Shown one piece after another: positions 1 through 5,921 of a stretch of DNA of 6,797 nucleotides. The DNA lies in the NCBI RefSeq assembly GCF_937876455.1, contig NZ_CALFIG010000014.1, forward strand, positions 1-6,797, given 5' to 3'. Source of the DNA: an uncultured Flavobacterium sp. (lineage in GTDB: Bacteria; Bacteroidota; Bacteroidia; Flavobacteriales; Flavobacteriaceae). Position 1 is the first letter of the stretch; each line of letters starts with the position of its first letter. The position numbers were made by a program, and so were the translations under genes. The notes below the pieces were generated by a model that saw only the letters and a program-made list of their open reading frames with translations, was not told the origin of the DNA and did no database searches.

Positions 1-1082
1 TTTTTTACAATAGGGTGGCTTGACGAGGCATATACAAAAGGTGCAAACTTCCATACATATTGTTCTTTTTGTGATTCGCTACCTTGATTACCAGAATATA
101 AAACAATGGGTGTGCCTTGTTCGTCTTTAATCACTTGTGGATTTATTCTAAAACCATATTTAAAAAACATGTCGGTTAGGTTTAAATCTCGAGTAACCGC
201 CAAACTTGAGCCTGAAGGATTGTATAAACTATCCACTTCTGCCGTAACTGCATCAACAAGCCAAAGGGTTTTTCCACCTTTCATAATGAATTGATCCAAT
301 ACTTGTTTTTCTGCATCAGTGAATTTTTCTGTTGGTTTAGCAATAATAGCTAAATCATATATATTCAGTGCTTTAAGTGTTTGATTAGGTTGTTTGGCAA
401 CAGAGTCTAAAGTAATGGGACCGATATAATAATTCTCTCGAACTGACTTTAAGAAATCAGCAATGTACACGTCGTCTAGTTCACCGTTTCCTTTAATTAC
501 CGCTATTTTTTTCTGTTTTTCTGTTGCTATTTTATTAATGGCATCTGCAAAGGCATATTCTAAATGTTGTACCGAACTCACTACTTTTTGTTCGGTAGTT
601 GCCCCCATCATATTTTTAAGTAACTGTACTTTTGTTCCTTTTTCGCCATAGTTTGCAACTGCCCAAGGAAAAACTACTTCTTGCGTTTGTTTTCCTTTAT
701 CTTCTACCGTTACATTTATGGGCATCATTCCTTTATCATAGAACTTTTTCATGGTCTCCATGCGTTCTTCTTCTTTTTCAATAGGATTGACAAATTGAAA
801 TGAAATATTAGAATTATAAGCGGAAAACTCTTCTAACAACTGACGCGTTTCGCTTTGAAGTTTTTTAAACTCTCCAGGGAAATTTCCTTCTAAAAAGACA
901 TCAATAATCAATGGACTATCTACGCCATCAATAATTTTTTTTGTTGTTTCAGAAAGCGTGTAACGTTGATCTTGTGTTAAATCAATACGTTTAAAGATAT
1001 AATGACTGGCTACGTTTATAATAAATAAACCGAAAGCAAGTAGGCCTAACTGTTTTAAGTGTTGTTGTTTAGCTATTTTCAT
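1..1082 (-). CDS. gldG: GldG, gliding-associated ABC transporter auxiliary subunit (3' end cut off)
   Basis: The frame starts at the ATG complementary to 1080-1082 and stays open to the left edge, giving 360 residues; the C-terminal part is outside the window. A short basic N-terminus is followed by one membrane segment (about residues 12-30). Next comes a region typical of GldG and of the ABC-transporter auxiliary domain, with RIDLTQDQRYTLSE at about 32-45, VEDKGKQTQEVVFPW at about 126-140 and FIMKGGKTLWLVDA at about 265-278. GldG is known in Flavobacterium as a partner of the GldF permease and the GldA ATPase, acting at the cytoplasmic membrane and required for gliding there. The substrate is not established. 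A C-terminal membrane anchor is expected but cannot be seen. The start overlaps the gldF stop (TAATG), which supports both the start and co-translation. The identification rests on motif recognition and on the gldF neighbour. Confidence 0.93.
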   Translation of the reverse strand, partial: MKIAKQQHLKQLGLLAFGLFIINVASHYIFKRIDLTQDQRYTLSETTKKIIDGVDSPLIIDVFLEGNFPGEFKKLQSETRQLLEEFSAYNSNISFQFVNPIEKEEERMETMKKFYDKGMMPINVTVEDKGKQTQEVVFPWAVANYGEKGTKVQLLKNMMGATTEQKVVSSVQHLEYAFADAINKIATEKQKKIAVIKGNGELDDVYIADFLKSVRENYYIGPITLDSVAKQPNQTLKALNIYDLAIIAKPTEKFTDAEKQVLDQFIMKGGKTLWLVDAVTAEVDSLYNPSGSSLAVTRDLNLTDMFFKYGFRINPQVIKDEQGTPIVLYSGNQGSESQKEQYVWKFAPFVYASSSHPIVK

Positions 1083-1807
1083 TAGGATTTCAAAGATTTA
1101 AGTTGGTAAACAGTTCCTGCTAAAAATAACAACGTAATGCTGCAAAAATAAATAATATCTCTGGTATCTATAACCCCTCGACTCATGCTTTTAAAGTGAT
1201 AATCCATGCCAAATGAGGCGACAAATGAATTAAATGTCCCAAAAAAGTTAGCGATGCCATCAAATCCAAAATAAAAGAAAAAACAAATAAATACCGCTAC
1301 AATAAAAGCAACAATTTGATTATCTGAAAGGGTAGAAGAAAAGACGCCAATGGCACAATAAGCACCTATTAAAAAGAGTAAGCCGAAATAGGAACCAATA
1401 GTGCTACCTAAGTCAAAATCACTTTGAACAGCCGTAAAATTCATTACAATAAGTACATATACTAAAGTAGGAATAATAGCGATAAGAATTAGCAATACCG
1501 CTCCTAAAAATTTTCCATTCACAATTTCCCATAAACTTAAAGGTTTGGTAAACAGGATTTCTAACGTGCCTTGTTTCTTTTCATCTGAAAAACTTTTCAT
1601 AGTTACGGCAGGAATCAAAAAAATAAAAATCCAAGGGGCTAACTTGAAAAACGGACTCATATCTGCAAATCCTGAGTTTAAGATATTAAATTCGCCTTCA
1701 AATACCCACAGAAACAATCCATTTAATAATAGAAATATGGCAATTACTAAATAGCCAATGGGTGAGCCAAAGAATGATTTTATTTCACGTAATAAAAGTG
1801 CTTTCAT
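1082..1807 (-). CDS. gldF: GldF, gliding-associated ABC transporter permease
   Basis: This 241-residue ABC-2-type permease has six likely membrane segments, at about 17-36, 51-70, 101-123, 137-157, 164-184 and 217-235. The N-terminus MKALLLREIKSFFGSPIGYL is typical of GldF. The cytoplasmic stretch SDEKKQGTLEILFTKPLS (about 74-91) is the conserved loop expected to contact the ATPase. GldF is known to form the membrane channel of the GldA/GldF/GldG transporter; no ATPase gene is present here. The frame is open upstream to an ATG at 1855, but I chose 1807. The family starts at this residue, and the upstream ATG lies inside the predicted promoter box at 1853-1860, so the transcript would begin after it. 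The leader would be roughly 35-40 bases, AT-rich and without a Shine-Dalgarno. The stop overlaps the gldG start. Confidence 0.95.
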   Translation of the reverse strand: MKALLLREIKSFFGSPIGYLVIAIFLLLNGLFLWVFEGEFNILNSGFADMSPFFKLAPWIFIFLIPAVTMKSFSDEKKQGTLEILFTKPLSLWEIVNGKFLGAVLLILIAIIPTLVYVLIVMNFTAVQSDFDLGSTIGSYFGLLFLIGAYCAIGVFSSTLSDNQIVAFIVAVFICFFFYFGFDGIANFFGTFNSFVASFGMDYHFKSMSRGVIDTRDIIYFCSITLLFLAGTVYQLKSLKS

Positions 1808-1852
1808 ATAATAAATAACGTTATAAACGTGTACTAATTGTTTAGTGTTAGG

Positions 1853-1883
1853 CAAAAGTAATTGAATATCTTGAAACTTGAAA
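1853..1883 (-). promoter_or_regulatory. Predicted promoter of gldFG
   Basis: On the minus strand, 1860-1853 reads TACTTTTG, an exact match to the Bacteroidota -7 element TAnnTTTG. TTTC at 1883-1880 lies exactly 19 bases upstream and is one base from the -33 element TTTG. The upstream box sits in a short direct repeat, two copies of CTTGAAA on the plus strand (1870-1883). It overlaps the end of the preceding monooxygenase-like gene by a few bases at most. Start of transcription would be near 1846-1848. Confidence 0.6.
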
Positions 1884-1885
1884 CT

Positions 1886-2182
1886 TTATGGTAAAGAAAC
1901 TACTTTATCTACACTCCACGCTTCAGGTTTATCGCTAAATAAGGCTTTTGTATAAGACCAAACTTCTTTGAATAAATCTGAGTTACGATAGTTTTCTAAA
2001 CTTTCTTCATTATTCCAATAGCTGTAAGTGAAAAAGGTACGTTTGTCGTTTTTATCTTGATATAACTCTAAAAATTGATTGCCTTCAAATCTTCTGATAT
2101 GATGTTTCACCTCTTCAAAATTTTCTAAAAAAAGGGTAATTTTATCTTCTTGAAAGCGCATTTTTACAATTCGTACAAACAT
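1886..2182 (-). CDS. Antibiotic biosynthesis monooxygenase (ABM)-fold protein
   Basis: This 98-residue protein has the small ferredoxin-like ABM fold. It starts with a beta strand (MFVRIVKMRF), followed by a helix with repeated charged residues (about 12-31). Then come FEGNQFLELYQD (32-43), TFFTYSYWNNEESLENYRNS (49-68) and FKEVWSYTKALFSDKPEAWS (71-90). The strand, W56 plus NNEESLENYR and the F71/W75 pair are the usual landmarks. The family includes YgiN-type quinol monooxygenases and haem-degrading IsdG-like enzymes, mostly cofactor-independent dimers. Close relatives in Flavobacteriia are annotated only as ABM-domain or putative quinol monooxygenase, and the substrate is unknown. It lies 72 bases after the SAM hydrolase-family gene on the same strand, and I see no good promoter in the gap, so the two are probably co-transcribed. 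gldF follows after 78 bases with its own promoter. Confidence 0.85.
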   Translation of the reverse strand: MFVRIVKMRFQEDKITLFLENFEEVKHHIRRFEGNQFLELYQDKNDKRTFFTYSYWNNEESLENYRNSDLFKEVWSYTKALFSDKPEAWSVDKVVSLP

Positions 2183-2254
2183 AATTTTTTTATTAGATTT
2201 ATAGTTTAGGTTATCAGATATGGGTGTACATTCAATAAAATTTCCACTAAAAAA

Positions 2255-3082
2255 TTACTCAAATTCAACAGTGACGACATCTCTAAAACGCAAACCTAAA
2301 AGGGAAGACGCAGAGCCAACAGAGTGTGGATTGCTTCTATAAATAGCAATTTCTAAAAGTTCATTTTCATTAAAAATAGCTATATTGTTTCCTTCCTGAT
2401 TTTTTAATGAAGCGCTATCTGTATATTTAAAATCGGCATAATGTTTTTTAACATTCTCAATTCTTTTATTTGAAAATCGAATAGTATATTTTCGGCCTTT
2501 AGCTGTATCGTCAATTAGTTTTTTCGAAATATTTGTGACACAATTTCCGAAATCATCAACATATATTACATTCCCTTTGATTGAAGTTGCTTGTTCATCA
2601 ATTACAGGATTTAAATCGGCTAATTTTTTTAGTGACGTACTTTCTTTTCCAATGACATTTAAGGAACCGCCCTTTGCTAAATGTGTCGCCACCATGGCAA
2701 AAACATCTAAATCAGTGGCTTGCTCATGTAATCTATCATGAATAGAGATTTCAACAATTTTTTCTGGCTTTATTTTTTTTAGCAAATTACCAAAAACACC
2801 ATTGTCGGCACCTACAAAAAAATGCCCATCATGTAATAAGGCAACATGTTTGTTTTCGTTGGTTTGCGCAGCGTCAACAGTCATAATATGTACACTTCCT
2901 TTTGGAAAGTGATTGTAAGACGCATCAAGTAAATAGCTCGCTTCAAATAGATTAAATTTATCTACGCTGTGAGAAATATCAACGATAGTACCTTCGGGAA
3001 AATGAGAGAAAAGCTTACCCTTAAGAATGCCCACAAAGTGGTCTTTCCATCCATAATCAGTAATAAGCGTAATTATTGACAT
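2255..3082 (-). CDS. SAM hydroxide adenosyltransferase / chlorinase-fluorinase family protein with altered active site
   Basis: This 275-residue protein has the full family length. The N-terminal domain opens with MSIITLITDYGWKDHFVG and contains D9 in the SAM-binding TDYG motif, followed by KGKLFSHFPEGTIVDISHSV. The second domain carries YVDDFGNCVTNI (174-185) and ends with SVGSASSLLGLRFRDVV (about 254-270), matching the family's adenine-binding tail. Characterised members hydrolyse S-adenosylmethionine to adenosine and methionine using an Asp-Arg-His triad, or halogenate it. Here the Asp is kept (D70 in MTVDAAQ). The Arg seven residues later is N77, and the usual FHGRDIFAP stretch reads ATDLDVFAM, so the His is T123. 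Catalysis by the known mechanism is therefore doubtful; SAM or adenosine binding remains possible. The gene diverges from phoH and leads the ABM gene. The ATG at 3082 fits the family start exactly. Confidence 0.9.
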   Translation of the reverse strand: MSIITLITDYGWKDHFVGILKGKLFSHFPEGTIVDISHSVDKFNLFEASYLLDASYNHFPKGSVHIMTVDAAQTNENKHVALLHDGHFFVGADNGVFGNLLKKIKPEKIVEISIHDRLHEQATDLDVFAMVATHLAKGGSLNVIGKESTSLKKLADLNPVIDEQATSIKGNVIYVDDFGNCVTNISKKLIDDTAKGRKYTIRFSNKRIENVKKHYADFKYTDSASLKNQEGNNIAIFNENELLEIAIYRSNPHSVGSASSLLGLRFRDVVTVEFE

Positions 3083-3125
3083 TCTAATGTTTATAACTTA
3101 TTTAAAAACGAAACGTTGTTTTTAG

Positions 3126-3133
3126 TATTTTTG
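3126..3133 (+). promoter_or_regulatory. Predicted -7 element for phoH
   Basis: TATTTTTG is an exact match to the Bacteroidota TAnnTTTG element on the plus strand, 55 bases before the phoH TTG start. The expected -33 region holds only TTTA (3101-3104, spacer 21), so support rests on the -7 box and its position. Confidence 0.45.
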
Positions 3134-3140
3134 ATTGATA

Positions 3141-3148
3141 CAAAGTTA
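3141..3148 (-). promoter_or_regulatory. Predicted -7 element for the SAM hydrolase-family gene
   Basis: The minus strand reads TAACTTTG, an exact TAnnTTTG match, 58 bases before the ATG at 3082. The -33 region has only an AT-rich stretch, with no TTTG at 19-21 bases. The box lies 7 bases from the opposing phoH box, so the two start sites would face each other. Confidence 0.45.
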
Positions 3149-3188
3149 GACTTTTTTTTGAGATATTAAATTATTAAACCTATTGCCT

Positions 3189-4139
3189 TTGAACGAGCGA
3201 ATTATTGAATTAGAAAACATAGCACCTAAAGAATTTTGGGGTACTCACGATAGCCATTTAGAAACCATAAAAAAATACTATCCAAAGTTAAAAATTGTAG
3301 CTCGAGGCACCACCTTAAAAGCGTTTGGTGAAGAGGAAATTTTAGATGAATTTGAAACCCGATTTCGTAGGTTAATGACTCATTTTACGCGTTTTAATCA
3401 AATTGATGATAACGTAATCATGCGTGTAATTGAAGGCGACGCGCAACAAACAGGGGAGATGCACGACAGAGATAAAATTTTGGTTCATGGTGTTGGCGGA
3501 AAATTGATTAAAGCCATGACGCCTAATCAGCAAAAATTAGTTGATTATGTACATAAAAACGATATGGTTTTTGCAGTGGGGCCTGCAGGAACAGGTAAAA
3601 CCTATACGGGTGTAGCATTGGCTGTTAAAGCGTTAAAAGAAAAACAGGTGAAACGTATTATTTTAACTCGTCCTGCTGTTGAAGCGGGTGAAAATTTAGG
3701 CTTTTTACCGGGTGATATGAAAGAAAAATTAGATCCGTACATGCAGCCTTTATACGATGCCTTGCGCGATATGATTCCGCCTCAAACTTTAGAAGACTAT
3801 ATCTTAAAAGGAATTATTCAAATAGCGCCCTTAGCTTTTATGCGGGGTAGAACACTTGATAATGCTTTTGTTATTTTAGACGAAGCCCAAAACACCACCC
3901 ATTCTCAAATGAAAATGTTTTTGACGCGTATGGGTAAAAATGCAAAGTTTATCATTACAGGCGATCCCGGACAAGTAGATTTGCCACGAAGAACAATTTC
4001 AGGATTGAAAGAAGCGTTATTGGTTTTAAAAGACGTTGAAGGAATAGGTATTATTTATTTGGACGACAAAGACATTGTACGCCATAAATTAGTTAAAAAG
4101 ATTATTGATGCGTATAAAAGCATTGAGAATAATGATTAA
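3189..4139 (+). CDS. phoH: PhoH family ATPase
   Basis: This is a 316-residue P-loop NTPase of the PhoH family. The Walker A motif GPAGTGKT is at about 131-138 and is followed by LTRPAVEAGENLGFLPGD (159-176). The Walker B motif VILDEAQNTT is at 228-237, and the sensor-like ITGDPGQVDLP is at about 256-266. The N-terminal 110 residues are the usual KH-like/PhoH leader (KLKIVARGTTLKAFG). Family members bind ATP and are linked to RNA metabolism, often beside ybeY in other bacteria; the exact role is unsettled. There is no usable ATG: the frame closes upstream at a TGA (3159-3161), and the first internal ATG is at codon 62, inside conserved sequence. Two in-frame TTG codons, 3183 and 3189, are available. 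I chose 3189 because relatives begin at NERIIEL; the alternative adds two residues. A terminator follows 15 bases after the stop. Confidence 0.95.
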   Translation: MNERIIELENIAPKEFWGTHDSHLETIKKYYPKLKIVARGTTLKAFGEEEILDEFETRFRRLMTHFTRFNQIDDNVIMRVIEGDAQQTGEMHDRDKILVHGVGGKLIKAMTPNQQKLVDYVHKNDMVFAVGPAGTGKTYTGVALAVKALKEKQVKRIILTRPAVEAGENLGFLPGDMKEKLDPYMQPLYDALRDMIPPQTLEDYILKGIIQIAPLAFMRGRTLDNAFVILDEAQNTTHSQMKMFLTRMGKNAKFIITGDPGQVDLPRRTISGLKEALLVLKDVEGIGIIYLDDKDIVRHKLVKKIIDAYKSIENND

Positions 4140-4154
4140 ATAATTAATAAAAAC

Positions 4155-4181
4155 AGACACTTTTATTAGTGTCTTTTTTTT
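4155..4181 (+). terminator. Intrinsic terminator of phoH
   Basis: AGACAC (4155-4160) pairs with GTGTCT (4169-4174), with one further T-A pair inside the stem, over a loop of about six bases. An uninterrupted T run extends to 4181. It starts 15 bases after the phoH stop. Confidence 0.85.
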
Positions 4182-4188
4182 ACTTTTG
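4181..4188 (+). promoter_or_regulatory. Predicted -7 element for purC
   Basis: TACTTTTG is an exact TAnnTTTG match and shares its first T with the end of the phoH terminator T run. The start of transcription would be near 4194, leaving a leader of about 40 bases before the purC ATG. No clear -33 TTTG is seen; that region is the terminator hairpin itself. Confidence 0.5.
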
Positions 4189-4200
4189 CCACACAATTAA

Positions 4201-4220
4201 TCCTGAGCTTGTCGAAGGGA
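4201..4220 (+). repeat. REP-like unit in the purC leader
   Basis: The core CCTGAGCTTGTCGAAGG (4202-4218) matches, from memory, a short dispersed repeat common between genes in many bacterial genomes, flavobacteria included. It is recognisable because one reading frame gives the peptide PELVEG. The ends TCC and GGA are complementary, and CTT/AAG inside can pair, so only a weak hairpin is possible. It is the only copy in the window. It lies between the predicted purC promoter and the start codon, so it would be transcribed in the 5' leader. Confidence 0.6.
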
Positions 4221-4234
4221 AAAACAACAACACA

Positions 4235-5185
4235 ATGAATACAATTACAACTACAAATTTTAATTTTCCCAATCAAAAATCGGTTTACAGAGGAAAGGTT
4301 AGGGAAGTGTATAACATCAACGATGACTTATTAGTAATGGTTGCTACCGACCGACTTTCGGCTTTTGATGTGGTTTTACCCAAAGGAATTCCGTATAAAG
4401 GGCAAATCTTAAATCAAATTGCTACAAAATTCATGGAATTGACTTCAGATATTGTACCTAATTGGTTAGTAGCTACCCCAGATCCTAATGTAGCGGTAGG
4501 ACATTTATGTGAGCCGTTTAAAGTAGAAATGGTCATTCGTGGGTATTTATCAGGGCATGCGGCGCGTGAATATGCTGCTGGGAAAAGACTATTATGTGGT
4601 GTGGAAATGCCCGAAGGATTAAAAGAAAACGATCAATTTCCTATGCCAATTATTACGCCAACAACCAAAGCGGCTAACGGTTCACACGACGAAGATATTT
4701 CGCGTGAGGCAATATTAGCACAAGGAATTGTAGCTGAAGCAGATTATGTAATCTTAGAAAAATATACTAGGGCTTTATACCAAAGAGGAACTGAAATTGC
4801 AGCGTCTCGTGGTTTAATACTTGTAGATACCAAGTACGAATTTGGAAAAACCAAAGACGGTCAAATTGTGCTGATTGATGAAATTCACACACCCGATTCT
4901 TCACGTTATTTTTATGCAGAAGGCTATCAAGAAAGACAACAAAATAACGAAGAGCAAAAACAATTATCAAAAGAGTTTGTGCGTCGTTGGTTGATTGAAA
5001 ATGGGTTTCAAGGCAAAGAAGGACAGCAAATTCCGCACATGACAGATGCGTATATTGAAACGGTTTCGGAACGTTACATTGAATTATTTGAAAACATCAT
5101 AGGCGAAACATTTGTAAAAGCAGACATTTCAAATATTGAAGCACGCATTGAGAAAAATGTGTTGCATTATTTAGAAAATAGATAA
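4235..5185 (+). CDS. purC: Phosphoribosylaminoimidazole-succinocarboxamide synthase (SAICAR synthase)
   Basis: This 316-residue enzyme performs the ATP-dependent joining of aspartate to CAIR to give SAICAR, in cytoplasmic de novo purine synthesis. Landmarks in order: YRGKVREVY (18-26, nucleotide-binding strand and turn), ATDRLSAFDVVLP (37-49), VEMVIRGYLSGHAAREY (97-113), ILVDTKYEFG (195-204, a PROSITE-type signature) and IDEIHTPDSSRYF (214-226). The length fits the longer, yeast Ade1-like form common in Bacteroidota rather than the roughly 240-residue E. coli form. The frame is open upstream to a GTG at 4169, but that codon is in the phoH terminator and before the promoter. The ATG at 4235 gives the normal family N-terminus, whereas the extension would only translate the REP-like unit (NPELVEG). 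No other purine genes are adjacent, so it appears to be a single transcription unit ending at the terminator 15 bases downstream. Confidence 0.97.
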   Translation: MNTITTTNFNFPNQKSVYRGKVREVYNINDDLLVMVATDRLSAFDVVLPKGIPYKGQILNQIATKFMELTSDIVPNWLVATPDPNVAVGHLCEPFKVEMVIRGYLSGHAAREYAAGKRLLCGVEMPEGLKENDQFPMPIITPTTKAANGSHDEDISREAILAQGIVAEADYVILEKYTRALYQRGTEIAASRGLILVDTKYEFGKTKDGQIVLIDEIHTPDSSRYFYAEGYQERQQNNEEQKQLSKEFVRRWLIENGFQGKEGQQIPHMTDAYIETVSERYIELFENIIGETFVKADISNIEARIEKNVLHYLENR

Positions 5186-5199
5186 GTCCATTCAAAAAT

Positions 5200-5230
5200 A
5201 AAATCCCAATTGAACGATTGGGATTTTTTT
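5200..5230 (+). terminator. Strong, probably bidirectional terminator after purC
   Basis: AAATCCCAAT (5201-5210) and ATTGGGATTT (5217-5226) form a perfect 10-bp stem, extendable by one A-T pair, with a six-base loop and a T run to 5230. The opposite strand has a T-rich tail (complement of 5190-5204), so it could also stop leftward transcription from parDE. Confidence 0.92.
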
Positions 5231-5308
5231 ATGATAGGCACGGATTTGAAATGTATACTCGCTGTTTTAGTATTGCTCAGAGTTGGGAGACTTTTGCATA
5301 GCGGGGTT
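5231..5308. other. Gap between purC terminator and parE; possible repeat remnant
   Basis: No gene is visible in these 78 bases. They contain ACGGATTTGAAAT (5240-5252), which resembles half of a degenerate palindrome built on ACGGATTT/AAATCCGT, and a stretch GGGAGACTTTTGC (5285-5297). Both remind me of intergenic repeats seen in flavobacteria, but I cannot confirm this from one copy. Confidence 0.3.
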
Positions 5309-5608
5309 TTATTCTTCTAAATGATGTTCAATGTCCATTTGTTGATGAAGAATTCTTATGATTTCTAATTCGTTTTTACTTGTATTTATTTTGTAAAAAA
5401 TGAAATGTGATTTTACTCTTGAACGGAAATAACCTTTTCTGATAGTAGTACAATCGGTTCCAGATTGTGGTTTAAGAGTAAGATATTCTATTTCGTCAAA
5501 GATTAAATCCAAGTATCTATTTGCTTGTTCTTCTGACCAAGTTTCAATGGTATAAAGCCATATATGTTCTAAATCAATAGCGGCTTCATTACTTATTTTA
5601 TAAATCAT
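5309..5608 (-). CDS. parE: ParE/RelE-family toxin
   Basis: This 99-residue protein matches the ParE branch of the RelE/ParE toxin superfamily in length and pattern. An N-terminal strand (MIYKIS) is followed by helix 1 with DLEHIWLYTIETW (12-24). Helix 2 holds ANRYLDLIFDEIEYLTLKPQSG (29-50), and then come IRKGYFRSRVKSHFIFYKI (56-74) and the closing strand with IIRILHQQMD (83-92). ParE toxins are known to poison DNA gyrase, whereas RelE toxins cut mRNA on the ribosome. The ILHQQMD ending favours ParE, but the target cannot be proven from sequence. The start ATG overlaps the antitoxin stop as ATGA, so toxin translation is probably coupled to that of the antitoxin. No truncation or frameshift is seen. 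It would end at the shared hairpin near 5200-5230. Confidence 0.92.
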   Translation of the reverse strand: MIYKISNEAAIDLEHIWLYTIETWSEEQANRYLDLIFDEIEYLTLKPQSGTDCTTIRKGYFRSRVKSHFIFYKINTSKNELEIIRILHQQMDIEHHLEE

Positions 5609-5853
5609 TTACTCAAATGTTTTTTGTGTAAATCATTTAGAAAAGTATTTCTATCAAAATTCTGTACGAATCCAGATTTTTCCCCTTTTTTTAATTCTTT
5701 GATGAGTTCAGCTTTTTTTGATTCTTCTTGTTCAAACATTCTCAAAGCCGCTCTAACCACTTCGCTCGCCGAAGAAAATCGACCAGCTTTAACTTGTTTA
5801 TTGATGAATTCATCGAAATAATCGCCTAATAATATTGAAGTGTTCTTTGCCAT
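5605..5853 (-). CDS. parD: ParD-family ribbon-helix-helix antitoxin
   Basis: This 82-residue antitoxin has an N-terminal ribbon-helix-helix DNA-binding domain (1-40: MAKNTSILLGDYFDEFI strand and helix, then GRFSSASEVVRAALRMFEQEE). A charged, flexible C-terminal part (41-82, ending FDRNTFLNDLHKKHLSK) is the region that wraps the toxin in ParD proteins. It should bind and neutralise ParE and repress its own promoter. The frame is open upstream to an ATG at 5898, but I chose 5853. MAKNTSI is the usual ParD start, and the longer form would begin at the -33 element and run back through the operator and -7 box. The leader is then only about ten bases. The TGA stop overlaps the parE ATG by four bases. 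Confidence 0.92.
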   Translation of the reverse strand: MAKNTSILLGDYFDEFINKQVKAGRFSSASEVVRAALRMFEQEESKKAELIKELKKGEKSGFVQNFDRNTFLNDLHKKHLSK

Positions 5854-5868
5854 AACAAGATTTTCTTT

Positions 5869-5899
5869 CAAAGATACCAAGTTTTGGTATAATGACAAA
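5869..5899 (-). promoter_or_regulatory. parDE promoter with operator-like inverted repeat in the spacer
   Basis: On the minus strand, TTTG (5899-5896), a spacer of exactly 19 bases and TATCTTTG (5876-5869) match both Bacteroidota promoter elements without a mismatch. The spacer holds the perfect inverted repeat ATACCAA-gtt-TTGGTAT (5874-5890), which also overlaps the edge of the -7 box. A ribbon-helix-helix dimer bound there would block the polymerase, so this is a likely ParD (or ParDE) operator. Binding is inferred. Confidence 0.8.
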
Positions 5900-5921
5900 T
5901 TATTTACGAGATTTTTTTAGG

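Noticed and set aside
106..651. Plus-strand open frames across gldG
   Set aside because: They are antisense to a well-conserved GldG reading frame and have no recognisable protein features. Similar shadows inside gldF (1545-1754), the SAM-family gene (2535-2741) and parD (5624-5821) were dropped for the same reason.
4169..4234. N-terminal extension of PurC from a GTG start
   Set aside because: It begins in the phoH terminator hairpin, upstream of the predicted promoter, and encodes the REP-like unit rather than SAICAR synthase sequence.
4767..4970. 67-codon minus-strand open frame inside purC
   Set aside because: It lies wholly antisense to conserved SAICAR synthase motifs, has no family resemblance and no promoter; it is a shadow of the real gene.
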